Shown: piece after piece, positions 26,256 through 35,130 of the stretch
Position numbering within the stretch: position 1 is the stretch's first letter
How the letters are laid out: each line of letters begins with the position of its first letter
Assembly: GCA_017993835.1 (NCBI GenBank)
Contig: JAGOLX010000014.1
Coordinates: 1 to 64,000, forward strand
Direction of reading: 5' to 3'
DNA from: Phycisphaerae bacterium
GTDB lineage: Bacteria; Planctomycetota; Phycisphaerae; Sedimentisphaerales; Anaerobacaceae
Length of the DNA stretch: 64,000 bases
Position numbers and translations under genes: made by a program
The notes under the pieces: generated by a model
Seen by the model: only the letters and a program-made list of their open reading frames with translations
The model's database searches: none
What the model was told of the DNA's origin: nothing

Positions 26256-26762
26256 CTACCGGTTGCCGCGGGGCGGGCCGCCTCTGGGCGGGCGGTTTCC
26301 CGAGGGCTGGTCGTACCGGGGCTGGCCTCGGCCTCGATACTCGCGGATTCGCGGGCCGCGAGGTCTGTCGCCGCCACCGCCGCCCGGCCTGCGGCGGAAG
26401 CCGCTCTTCTTCGGGACCGGTCCCTGCTTCATCAGCAGCAGCGACTTGGCGCAGACGTCCTTGGTGATGCGGTTGGAGTGCGTGAGCCCCTTGGTGAGCA
26501 CCTCTTCCGCCAGTTTTCGCATCCGACCGTTCATGCTCCGCAGGCCGTAGGCCGCCGCCTGCTTGGCCGTCCGCGGAAAGCTGCCGAAGAGCGCCTCGAC
26601 AAAGATATCCAGACCGTCCTCCTGCATCCAGGAGAGGGTGAAGGCGGCCTTTCTCGCCGTGGAGATATCCTCGCTGTGCAGCTTCTGACGCAACTCCGCC
26701 AATCGCTCGATCGCTGCCCGATCCTTTTCCCTGCCCGATGGTTTTCTTTCTTCCAGCTTCAT
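26256..26762 (-). CDS. HEAT-like protein with RG-rich tail
   Basis: 168 aa. Residues 12-115 are helical with HEAT-like repeats (ARKAAFTLSWMQEDGLDIFVEALFGSFPRTAKQAAAYGL). From about 123 the chain is Arg/Gly/Pro-rich (FRRRPGGGGGDRPRGP, YRGRGQPR, NRPPRGGPPRGNR), resembling eukaryotic RGG boxes that bind RNA. The gene has GAGGGG before the ATG. RNA binding is an inference from composition. It sits upstream of the amphi-Trp/yciH pair, also linked to translation, after 154 bp. Confidence 0.75.
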   Translation of the reverse strand: MKLEERKPSGREKDRAAIERLAELRQKLHSEDISTARKAAFTLSWMQEDGLDIFVEALFGSFPRTAKQAAAYGLRSMNGRMRKLAEEVLTKGLTHSNRITKDVCAKSLLLMKQGPVPKKSGFRRRPGGGGGDRPRGPRIREYRGRGQPRYDQPSGNRPPRGGPPRGNR

Positions 26763-27030
26763 GGGGTCATCCCCTCATCCGTTCAATCCCTTGTCTCCGG
26801 ATGGCATCTGGAGGTCCCTATGCAACTCGTCGCGCACGGCACCCTTGGCCGGAGGGCGTTTGTCTTCATTCCTTCACGTAGACCCTTGCAGTCCACAACA
26901 GTCCGCATGAGCAACGGGCCCAAGCGTGTTCATTGTGGCCGGGATTCACCAGGAACGCAAGAGAATTCCAGAAAGTCGAGCCTTCAAGCCGTCAGTCCTC
27001 CGGGGCGGACGAGCCATCGTGGTCCCGGAA
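26763..27030. other. Intergenic region, nothing recognised
   Basis: About 270 bp between two minus-strand genes; ORFs here are short and overlap only shadows. Confidence 0.4.
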
Positions 27031-27387
27031 TCAACCGGAGAGCCATTGGACCGCCTGTTCGGAATCCGTGAATACCCGGCTGTTATGCCCGCGGTTCACC
27101 GAGACCGTCTCATAGAAATCGAACCACCTCTTATTCTCCGACCGGTCCAGGATGGCCACACGCAAACCGTGCATGGCTGGGTAGACAGAGATCAGGCTAA
27201 ATGTATCCAAAACCCCTGGACGAGCCTTGGCTTCGCGAATATCGATGAGCACTTTTGAACCATTGTATGCCGCGATTTCGCGAAGGATCGCCGCGACAGT
27301 CTCCTCAAAGGCACGCGCATCCACGTCGCTCACAAGGCGGATGTTCAGATACCCGGGCTGAGGGTTCGCCTCTACGCGCCACGCCAT
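27031..27387 (-). CDS. SpoIIAA-like (STAS-type) protein
   Basis: 118 aa from the ATG at 27387, five bases after GGAGG. MAWRVEANPQPGYLNIRLVSDV, then VLIDIREAKARPGVLDTFSLI and GLRVAILDRSENKRWFDFYETVSVNRGHNSRVF match the SpoIIAA-like/STAS fold, including the exposed D-R-E region. Such proteins bind lipids or nucleotides or act as anti-anti-sigma-like partners. No kinase or anti-sigma factor is adjacent, so its partner is unknown. It follows the ABC exporter genes by 159 bp on the same strand. Confidence 0.75.
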   Translation of the reverse strand: MAWRVEANPQPGYLNIRLVSDVDARAFEETVAAILREIAAYNGSKVLIDIREAKARPGVLDTFSLISVYPAMHGLRVAILDRSENKRWFDFYETVSVNRGHNSRVFTDSEQAVQWLSG

Positions 27388-27546
27388 CATTGCCTCCATC
27401 ACGTGTTTGAATTGTGAGACACGAACAGACATACGTTTCCCATGGCCGGGCAACCATATCATGAATCCCCACTAGGTTCAAAGGGAATATGAGAATAGCG
27501 AAGGAGATACAACACTCGTCCCGGTGGGCAGATTCCCTGTCAGATT

Positions 27547-28374
27547 CTACAGGGGCAGGTCGCGCCGGCGCCAGATGACACCGCCGACAAGTACGATGCC
27601 GAGGAGAATAGCCGCCAGCTTGGCCATGTTCTCGACGGGCCATCGGAGCCAGATGTCCGAGTAGTACATGAGGTAGAAGAGCGTCGCCTTCCGCATGAAT
27701 TCCAAGCTGGGCCACCACGCCGCCACAATGGCGATGAAGTAGTTGATCGTCAGGAACCCCACGGCGACGCTGACAGCCAGGTAGAGTCGTCCGAACGACG
27801 CGGCGCACAGCAGGGCGAACGCACCGAACGTGCTGGCCAGCAGCCCGCCATTGATCGCCAGACGGAAGAACAGGCTCAGATCGATCGGCTCGCTGAAGGT
27901 ATAGAGGTGCACAGCGACAACCGTCCCCAGGAACATGACCATGACCAGAGTGAACATGCCGAGGAGCGTCAGGACCGCGGCACAGATGTAGACTTGCGTC
28001 TTGGTTATCGGACGGCTGAGAATCAGCTCCATGGTCCCCCGCTGCACCTCGCCCACGAGAAGACCCGTGGGCGTCCCCACCGCATAGACCATGTACAGGA
28101 ACATGATGAACGGGTGCTGGTATCCAACAGTCAGCAGGGCCGTCATGTTACCGGATTCCAGCATGTCGCCCCCGAGCGCCGTCCTCACGATGGAAGGCAG
28201 CAATCGGAGGAATCCCAGGAAGGTCCTGACGTTCGCGTTATCGTGTACGATGGCGGCAATCGCGATCTGCATCAGGAACATGACGGCCGCGATGCCGAAC
28301 CATGCGGGCAGCAAGCGAAGGAACCAGAACCACAGCAGTCTCAACGGAAACGACGGGCGCGAGGATTGAGTCAT
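27547..28374 (-). CDS. ABC-2-type transporter permease
   Basis: 275 aa from the ATG at 28374, which overlaps the ATPase stop as ATGA. Six hydrophobic segments are visible, including FGIAAVMFLMQIAIAAIV, ICAAVLTLLGMFTLVMVMFLG and NMAKLAAILLGIVLVGGVIW; EVQRGTMELILSRPITKTQVY between segments is the typical ABC-2 loop. It should form a dimeric membrane channel with the ATPase. Substrate unknown. Confidence 0.88.
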   Translation of the reverse strand: MTQSSRPSFPLRLLWFWFLRLLPAWFGIAAVMFLMQIAIAAIVHDNANVRTFLGFLRLLPSIVRTALGGDMLESGNMTALLTVGYQHPFIMFLYMVYAVGTPTGLLVGEVQRGTMELILSRPITKTQVYICAAVLTLLGMFTLVMVMFLGTVVAVHLYTFSEPIDLSLFFRLAINGGLLASTFGAFALLCAASFGRLYLAVSVAVGFLTINYFIAIVAAWWPSLEFMRKATLFYLMYYSDIWLRWPVENMAKLAAILLGIVLVGGVIWRRRDLPL

Positions 28375-29318
28375 GAACGCGGCCCTTTCAAATCCCCGCA
28401 GGCCGGGTTGGTGACGCTGGGCTGCTGCTGGTAGTACTGCATGAACGCATCCTGCAAGGAGATCTGCGGCGTGGTGATCCGATCCACAGGGAACCGACCG
28501 AGCCACTTAAGGATCGGATCGGCGGGACCCTGATAGGCGACGTGGAGAACGCCGGGTTGTCGCTCGACGATTCGCACGCCGGGCAATTGGGCCAGCGGCA
28601 CCTCCGGCAACAGGACCCCATCCGCGAACCACACCTTCAGACGCTGCTCGCCCTGCTGCATGATCTGGGAGATTGGCGCCGTCTCCACGAGACGGCCCTC
28701 GCGAAGTATCGCGGCCCGCCCGCAGATGGCCGAGACTTCGGCCAGATCGTGCGAGGAGAGCAGAACCGCAGCTCCGGCGTGTGCCGCTTCGCAAATCAGG
28801 TCCAGCACGACCTGACGCATGAGCGGATCCAGGCCGGCCGTCGGCTCATCGAGGATCAACACCTCCGGCTGATGCTGAAACGCCAGAAGCACCGCCACTT
28901 TCTGCCGATTGCCCTTGGAGAGGTCTCCGACCGGGCGATCCAGGTTCAGATCGAGACGCTCCGCCAGCGCCCTGCGCCGCGCCGCCGCGGCGCGATCCCC
29001 ACCCAGAGCGGCCAACATGCTCAGCGAGGTCCTCGCCTTGGGACGACCCCAGATGCGGAACTCGCCGGGCAGGTAGCCGATTCGCGCGTGCTGCGTGCCC
29101 CGACCCGGAACGATGCGCTGTCCCAGGACGCGAACCTCCCCGCCGCTCGGGCGCAACATGCCCATGAGACAGCGGATCGTCGTGGTCTTGCCCGCGCCGT
29201 TCGGCCCGAGGTACCCGAAAACCTCGCCGGCTTCGATCGCGAAGGTGATGTCTTCGATCCCCCGCGACCTGCCATACCATTTTGTCAATGACCTGATCTC
29301 AACCGACGCCATATCCAT
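28371..29318 (-). CDS. ABC transporter ATP-binding protein
   Basis: 315 aa. Walker A GPNGAGKTTTIR (about 37-48 in this numbering), signature LSKGNRQK in place of LSGGQ, Walker B VLILDEPTAGLDP, and H-loop SSHDL. A C-terminal extension of about 100 residues (ISQIMQQGEQRLKVW onwards) is common in CcmA/DrrA-type exporters. Start choice between the two ATG codons at 29318 and 29312 is uncertain; the ATG at 29372 is unlikely. It leads the permease gene and lies 88 bp downstream of the vWA/tubulin cluster's last gene, on the same strand, so read-through co-expression is possible. Confidence 0.9.
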   Translation of the reverse strand: MDMASVEIRSLTKWYGRSRGIEDITFAIEAGEVFGYLGPNGAGKTTTIRCLMGMLRPSGGEVRVLGQRIVPGRGTQHARIGYLPGEFRIWGRPKARTSLSMLAALGGDRAAAARRRALAERLDLNLDRPVGDLSKGNRQKVAVLLAFQHQPEVLILDEPTAGLDPLMRQVVLDLICEAAHAGAAVLLSSHDLAEVSAICGRAAILREGRLVETAPISQIMQQGEQRLKVWFADGVLLPEVPLAQLPGVRIVERQPGVLHVAYQGPADPILKWLGRFPVDRITTPQISLQDAFMQYYQQQPSVTNPACGDLKGPRS

Positions 29319-29406
29319 CCATGCTTGTGCACGAGGTGTCCCCAGCACGATAGTCGCGAACGACTGCGACATGTTGCAGGGAGTCTACATCCGCTCGTCG
29401 AAATGT

Positions 29407-32088
29407 TCAACTGTCGGCGTGATTAAGTGTGTTTGGGGTCTCGCGGCCGCGCGTGATGTCCGCCTGCGGCTGTCCCGGCATGCCCGGGAAACCCCGCCAC
29501 CCCTCGGACAGGCCCTGAACGACCCGCAGGACAACCACCGCATCGCTGCGGACGTCCCAATCGAGGGGCACGATCGGCGTCGAATCGGCTGCCTCCGCCA
29601 GCGGTTCCAACACCTCCCACAGCGGTCTGGCCACTGCGATGACGCTCGCGCTCATCTCGGGCTCCGCGCGGGAGGTCGGCCAGTGAGGACAGGCCGTGCG
29701 GGCGGTGAGACGCCCGAATCGGTCGAAATCCACCTGCACGAGGTTTAGCAGCTCCCCCAGCGTGTGCGATTCGATCCAGGCGTTGACCGCCTGCAACGCG
29801 AGCAGGGAGGTCAGGTCATAACACCTGGCTCGGGGGTTCTGAAGCTCCTTGGCGACGCACTCGGTCCACAGCCCGGGCTGCAGAGCCAGAGCAGCAAGCG
29901 ACTTGCCGGACCGCTTCTCCAGGGCCAGTCGAAAAGCCTTTGCCAACTGTTCCTCCCAGTCGGCCGCCAGGAAGTCGAACAGGGTCTCGCGATCCCGCGG
30001 CACGGGCATCGCCCGGGACCGGCTCAGTCCCGGATCACCCGCCAGCGACAGGCGATCGATCCAGTCGGCCATGGTGGCGATGCGATATCCCATCTCCGGC
30101 TCCTGGGTCGCACAGCCGATCCCGCCTGCCAGCGGCAGCGGCATCTTCGGGACCCGTTCGATGAGATGGGCACGTCCCGTGCGGGGCAACAGGACCCAGC
30201 CGATCCCCACCCCCGCCAGCAGCAATCCGCCGATGTGGGCGATCCACGGGAGAGCCGTCTGAGGCGGTGTTGGCGACGGGATTCCCAGACTCAGGACAAT
30301 CCACGCCAGCGCCAGGCACGACAGCCCCGCGGCGCAACACCGCCACGCCGGAGGACTCGTGTGGCCCGGCGCATCGGTCTCGCTCACCCGCTCAGGGTGT
30401 GTCTGCGAGGGACATCCGACGATGGCTGCGACGCCGAGCCCCGACATCACGGCCAGGACAATCGCCCAAACCAAGGTCGTCGGCGTCCACTCCTGGGGCC
30501 ACAACGGCCACGTCAGGCCCGCCAGACCCACGAGAATCATGAGCATCGAAGCGAGGAACACCTGTCCGCTCGGCCGTTTTCGGTATGGGACTGCCGGAAT
30601 CGACGCAGAGACTTCCTGCCCTTCCCGAATGCGGTGGCGAGAATGGCGAACCCACCCCGTCGGCAGCGTCATGAGGACCGACGCAGCCAGGGACAGCAGC
30701 CCTCCACCCAGCACGAACCACCGTTCGCGGGTCAACGATCCCGCCAAGATGGCAACCAGTCCGGCCGCGAGCAGAACCAGCCCCGCCCAGTACCCCCGCT
30801 TGGCCGCGGGCCGACCCACCGCCACGTAGGAGACCTCTTCTTGCTCGGGCGTGAAGCGGTCGGTCCATCGCGTCTGGGTCTGCGACAGCCAAGTCCTCAT
30901 CGGCTCGTACGTCGTGCCCTCCTGCTGACGAAGGGTCGCCATCGCCGACCGCCGGGTTCTCGTCCGCTCCCACAGTCGTTGGCGGGTCAGCAGCGCCTGC
31001 AATCTCGGTTCGAGACGTCGCAGGAAATGGCACAGACTCACCAAGGGCTCGCGCGAGCACACGTTCTTGACGGCCTTGCCGATTGCCTCGTCGATTTCCG
31101 CGTCGCACGGTGCAGCACCCCCGGCCTGATCTCGCCGCTCGCCGGGGAACAGATGGGCCTTCTCGCACAGATTGGCGATCCTGTCGACCAACGACTGCGC
31201 CTGCTCGTCGAGACTCTCGGGCCAGCCGGCCGGCATCGGCCGCCTGTACAGTTCCGCGAGATCCTCTGCGGCTACCCTCTCCGCGATCCTCTCGGCCACG
31301 ACGGAGAGGTCCGCCCGAATCGTCCGGCAGCCGAACGAACCACACACGTTCAGCATGTTCTCACCCAGCGAGGTGCGGGCTCGTTCGCCCTGTCGGAGCA
31401 AACCACGACAGGTCAGCCCGTGGTACAGGAGGAACTCGGCACCCAGCCGATGCAGTTGCTCGGGGCGGTCGAACCAGGTCTTGTCCGCGTCGCTGCCGTC
31501 GAGAAGGTAGATTCGTTGCGCCAGGGGCTCGTTCTGGAGTTCCGTCAGCAGGTGCGTCCAGACCTCGAACCAGGCGATGTCCCGGGAGGAATCCGTTCCC
31601 GCCGTCCTGGCGGTCAGTCCCAGGACCGTCACGTCGAGGGCAGGCTCGGCCTTTCGCAGCGCCCGCGTCAGGCGGACGGCCGAGGAGACAACGCCGGAAT
31701 CGGACAGATCGAGCAGTACGGTGCAGCCCATCCGCAGACGTCCCGGACCCACGGGGTCGGCGCCCGGACCGACCGACCGCAACCGGCGCACCAAAGACGA
31801 CAGGATCGTCAAGAGCTTCGCATCATCAGGACCGACGAACTCGGACCGATCGCGGAACACCGAAGGGTCTGGAATCTTGAAGTCATTGACCCACGGCCAG
31901 TCACATTGAAACAGGTCCTCGCAGCAAGAGTCCGCGAGCACCAAGCCAAACGGCCCGTCGATGCGCACGGTCAGGCGACGCGCCAGCCGGGAGAACTCCG
32001 CCAAGGTCCTCTCGGCGCAGGGCCCGACCCCGACGAACAAGGTCGGCCATGGCCCCATCACTTTCTTCTGACCGTTCTTCGCACCCAC
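29407..32088 (-). CDS. Membrane protein with degenerate tubulin-like N terminus
   Basis: 893 aa starting with GTG, with AGGGGG five bases upstream. The N terminus (PTLFVGVGPCAERTLAEF, 15-32) resembles the opening of the next gene's product (PTLIVGLGGTGG) but the Gly-rich loop is broken, and the second Gly loop is replaced by LLDLSDSGVV (125-134). About six membrane segments lie at 420-640, followed by a soluble domain (MADWIDRLSLAGDP, FDFLAADWEEQL). It probably cannot bind GTP but could pair with the intact tubulin-like protein at the membrane. The AT-rich element C sits between it and the tubulin-like gene. Homology to that gene is by eye only. Confidence 0.72.
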   Translation of the reverse strand: MGAKNGQKKVMGPWPTLFVGVGPCAERTLAEFSRLARRLTVRIDGPFGLVLADSCCEDLFQCDWPWVNDFKIPDPSVFRDRSEFVGPDDAKLLTILSSLVRRLRSVGPGADPVGPGRLRMGCTVLLDLSDSGVVSSAVRLTRALRKAEPALDVTVLGLTARTAGTDSSRDIAWFEVWTHLLTELQNEPLAQRIYLLDGSDADKTWFDRPEQLHRLGAEFLLYHGLTCRGLLRQGERARTSLGENMLNVCGSFGCRTIRADLSVVAERIAERVAAEDLAELYRRPMPAGWPESLDEQAQSLVDRIANLCEKAHLFPGERRDQAGGAAPCDAEIDEAIGKAVKNVCSREPLVSLCHFLRRLEPRLQALLTRQRLWERTRTRRSAMATLRQQEGTTYEPMRTWLSQTQTRWTDRFTPEQEEVSYVAVGRPAAKRGYWAGLVLLAAGLVAILAGSLTRERWFVLGGGLLSLAASVLMTLPTGWVRHSRHRIREGQEVSASIPAVPYRKRPSGQVFLASMLMILVGLAGLTWPLWPQEWTPTTLVWAIVLAVMSGLGVAAIVGCPSQTHPERVSETDAPGHTSPPAWRCCAAGLSCLALAWIVLSLGIPSPTPPQTALPWIAHIGGLLLAGVGIGWVLLPRTGRAHLIERVPKMPLPLAGGIGCATQEPEMGYRIATMADWIDRLSLAGDPGLSRSRAMPVPRDRETLFDFLAADWEEQLAKAFRLALEKRSGKSLAALALQPGLWTECVAKELQNPRARCYDLTSLLALQAVNAWIESHTLGELLNLVQVDFDRFGRLTARTACPHWPTSRAEPEMSASVIAVARPLWEVLEPLAEAADSTPIVPLDWDVRSDAVVVLRVVQGLSEGWRGFPGMPGQPQADITRGRETPNTLNHADS

Positions 32089-32100
32089 GAAACCCCCTGC

Positions 32101-32208
32101 TATTTATGATTTACGATTTTCGATTGACGATTCGCGGCGCCCGTGCAGCGTACCAACCGCAGTAAACCACAAATCGTAAATGGTAGATCATAAATCATCA
32201 ATTCGAGA
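32101..32208. repeat. AT-rich bipartite GATT/AATC element C
   Basis: GATT-type words (32103-32134), a GC-rich spacer, then AATC/ATCA-type words (32168-32205). It starts over the stop codon of the tubulin-like gene and ends before the GTG of the next gene. Confidence 0.6.
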
Positions 32209-35062
32209 TCCCTTCTCGGAATACCTGGATGTCGCTGCGGCAGGTCTCGACCACGTCGGCCATCGCGTGCCGTTCCTTCTCGGGCAGGCCCACGCTGCAC
32301 TCATCCACGTTCTGGATCAGCGTATCCAGCATCGCCAGACACCGGGCCAGCCCCTGCCGAACCGCGTCGGAATCCGCCAGCGGCATGCTGTGCAGCATCA
32401 GATCGATCCGCGAGCTGGTCCCGCCGTGCAGTTCCGCCATCCGGATGCCGACCTCCGAGTCCGTCACCGAACGCATCTGCTGGCGCAGCCGTCCGCTGAC
32501 CGACTCGATCAGTTTTCGCAGGGAGCCCGTCCTGGCGGCGTTGGCTTCGTAGGTTCGCCGTTCCGTATTGTCCTTCTGCGGACCGGCCTGGCTGTGCCAC
32601 TCCGCCAGAGCATGCTGGTAGGAGACGTACCAGTTCTTGTCCAGCCACAGATCGGAGAACTCGAATCCCATCCGCCTGACGTATTCGTCGGTGGCCGCTG
32701 CGTACTTGGCGTACCGGCTGATCGCTTCCAGACAGAAGCCATACCGAAGGCGCAGGATCTGGAGCCATTCCCCCGTGACATGGCGGAAGTTCTCGTCCAC
32801 GTTCGCTTCCCGCAGGCTCATTTCGCAGTTGTGCGTCAGCAGTTGCGGGACGCACGAGCTCGGGACCTGTTGAGTCACCGTGACATCGAGCGGCGCCGCG
32901 TACTTGCGGGACTTCGACAGGTCGATCTTCGGCTCCGCCAGCCGCCAGATCTCGCAGATGCTCCGGTAGTACGGATGCTCGTTCGTCGCCTGGTGCTCGC
33001 CCAGGCCGTTGCGGAACACCTCCCACCCGTGATTCTCGATGTCGCGCAGGAAGCGTTTCATCTCGCCGGCCAACTGGCCCAGATTCTGCGACAGGCGGTC
33101 CTCGACCGCGCGGACATCCGCCAGTTCCGGCCGAACCTCCCGAATGGATAGGACCGTTCCGAACAGAACCGGCTTGATCAGGCTCTGACGCAGGTCCCGC
33201 GCCGAAACATTGTCCAACGCGTTCGATGCGTCGAGCGACGCACACAAAGGCGTGGTGAAGAAATCCGCCAGTCGCGGCGTGCCGTTGGAACGCCCGCCGT
33301 TGCTGCGCTCTCCACTGGTCCGACGCTGCCAAGCCAGCTCGATGAGCGCCTCCATGGCCTGTTTGCGAATCGAGAACACGCGCAGCGTCGCCTTGATGGC
33401 TCCGACGGAGTTCTCATGGAGCAGCGCCTCGGCGCAGGAGGCCCATCGGGCATCGATCACTTCGCCCACGAGCGGAGCTATGTCGGAACTCGTCCACGAC
33501 AGGGGAGGAACCCGCTGTTCCAGACTCGCCAATCCCTGGCGGATGCCGGCGAGGATCTCCGTGACGACCGCATTGACCGTGGGTTTCGCGACGGCCTGCC
33601 TGTGATCCAGCAGGGTTTCGACGCCCTCCGTCCAGGCGTCCAGACACGCCCCGATCTGGCTGATGGGCTTGAGTTGCTCGGCGTTGAAGAAGTCGCGTCC
33701 GAGCATCTCGTCGGCCGCCTCCAACAGGCCGGCGATCGGCTTGTTCGGGTCCTGGACTCGCTCGCCTTCCTTGCGGGCCGCCGGCAGAACCGAGATCTCG
33801 ATATATCGACGGACGCTCTGCAGGACGTTGGACACCACCTCCTGCGACGTCCCCCTGCCCGGCGGGTCCCACGCAAACGGCACCGATGGGCGGATGAATT
33901 CATTCGTGCCGGGAGAGGCACCCAGAGCGGTCGCGATCCGTTTCTGCACCTCCTGGCGGTAGTCGGCGCGGGCCTGCTGACGATCCTGGCCCAGGGTTTC
34001 CAGTTCACTGAGGATTCGCGACTCGATGTTCGCCCGCCTGTGTCCGGGCGTCCCGCACCACAGGCCGTAACTCGAGAAGCACTGGCGATGGTTGTTCACC
34101 GGGTCCCGCTGAGGCAGGATCTCCGCCAGCTTGTTGTTCGCATCGGATCGGACCTGCTGGCCCAGGGGTTCGAAGGCCATCGCGCGGATCACCCGGGCGA
34201 TCTGACGGACCAGGTGCTTGCGGTCGCCGCTGCCCATATCGACCTGGCCGTTGAGCAGGTACAGGAAGTTGAACGGCGCGGTGTCCCGTCGGAAGCAGTC
34301 CTCGCCCGCCCGGTTGCTGCGGTATCGGACCGGGATGTCCGGGCGGCGCTCATCGCTGAGGAACTCGATCTGGTCCAGCGTGGCGCTGGCGGTGGCCTCC
34401 AGCTTGGGCCGGAGCATCGGATCGACTCGGAACGCATCGGGCAGGAGCAGATGACCGATGACCTCGGCGGGCTTGGGGAACGATTCCCGCGACCACCAGC
34501 GGAGGTTGTAGGCCATGTCGATGAGCATTCCGGCGCCGGTCCCGCCGCAAACACTGCTAGCGATGTGTACCGCCGGCGCACCGTCGGCGGCCAGGACGAA
34601 CTGGTCCGGCTGTTCCTCCACGAGCTGCTGCGTGCTCGTCCGAAGACTGCTGAATCGCGTCGCGACCGCCTCGTGGATGACCGTCTCGCGCAGCTCGAAG
34701 AAGACCAGGCGTCCGAGCCGGGGTATGCCCTGGCATCCGTAGTCCGCGAACGTTGCGTCCTCGCGGAACCCGCGCATCCAGTCCAGGTGCGGATGGAATT
34801 CGGGGAAGCTGACGTTGTCGCGGACGACCTCGCCGACATCGACATAATGGAACAGATTGATGAAGTCGGACAGGATCCCCTCGGGGGGCCCGCCGTCGTC
34901 GGAAGCGTCCGTATCCAGTTTCAGGAAGCGGATGAACGACGGGACGTGCCCGAACAGCTCGCGGATGTAGTGCTCCGCCCACTGGCAGACCAGGCCGCCG
35001 GTGCCGCCCAGCCCGACGATGAGTGTCGGTCGCACAACAATGGGACTATTGCTCAGTCGCAT
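32198..35062 (-). CDS. Tubulin/FtsZ-superfamily protein (Tubulin_2 type)
   Basis: 954 aa. The first 250 residues have the order of a tubulin-like GTPase: PTLIVGLGGTGGLVCQWAEHY (12-32, first Gly loop), KLDTDASD, and the tubulin signature ASSVCGGTGAGMLIDMAYNL (168-187). The C-terminal 650 residues are helical and unrecognised, far longer than FtsZ, which has about 380 residues. It should bind GTP and might polymerise or work as a switch near the membrane. The ATG has GAGGA seven bases before it. It is 68 bp after the vWA gene. Tubulin-superfamily membership is strong from the two glycine motifs; the cellular role is not known. Confidence 0.85.
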   Translation of the reverse strand: MRLSNSPIVVRPTLIVGLGGTGGLVCQWAEHYIRELFGHVPSFIRFLKLDTDASDDGGPPEGILSDFINLFHYVDVGEVVRDNVSFPEFHPHLDWMRGFREDATFADYGCQGIPRLGRLVFFELRETVIHEAVATRFSSLRTSTQQLVEEQPDQFVLAADGAPAVHIASSVCGGTGAGMLIDMAYNLRWWSRESFPKPAEVIGHLLLPDAFRVDPMLRPKLEATASATLDQIEFLSDERRPDIPVRYRSNRAGEDCFRRDTAPFNFLYLLNGQVDMGSGDRKHLVRQIARVIRAMAFEPLGQQVRSDANNKLAEILPQRDPVNNHRQCFSSYGLWCGTPGHRRANIESRILSELETLGQDRQQARADYRQEVQKRIATALGASPGTNEFIRPSVPFAWDPPGRGTSQEVVSNVLQSVRRYIEISVLPAARKEGERVQDPNKPIAGLLEAADEMLGRDFFNAEQLKPISQIGACLDAWTEGVETLLDHRQAVAKPTVNAVVTEILAGIRQGLASLEQRVPPLSWTSSDIAPLVGEVIDARWASCAEALLHENSVGAIKATLRVFSIRKQAMEALIELAWQRRTSGERSNGGRSNGTPRLADFFTTPLCASLDASNALDNVSARDLRQSLIKPVLFGTVLSIREVRPELADVRAVEDRLSQNLGQLAGEMKRFLRDIENHGWEVFRNGLGEHQATNEHPYYRSICEIWRLAEPKIDLSKSRKYAAPLDVTVTQQVPSSCVPQLLTHNCEMSLREANVDENFRHVTGEWLQILRLRYGFCLEAISRYAKYAAATDEYVRRMGFEFSDLWLDKNWYVSYQHALAEWHSQAGPQKDNTERRTYEANAARTGSLRKLIESVSGRLRQQMRSVTDSEVGIRMAELHGGTSSRIDLMLHSMPLADSDAVRQGLARCLAMLDTLIQNVDECSVGLPEKERHAMADVVETCRSDIQVFREGISN

Positions 35063-35130
35063 TCTATGTTCCTCTACTGTCTCTCAACATACTCCAACTC
35101 CAGACCCGAAGGGCATGCCCTGCGCGTCTG

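Noticed and set aside
29764-32109. Long plus-strand ORF of 781 codons opposite the 893-aa gene
   Set aside because: Arg/Gln/Pro-rich shadow without motifs; the minus frame has membrane helices and operon context.
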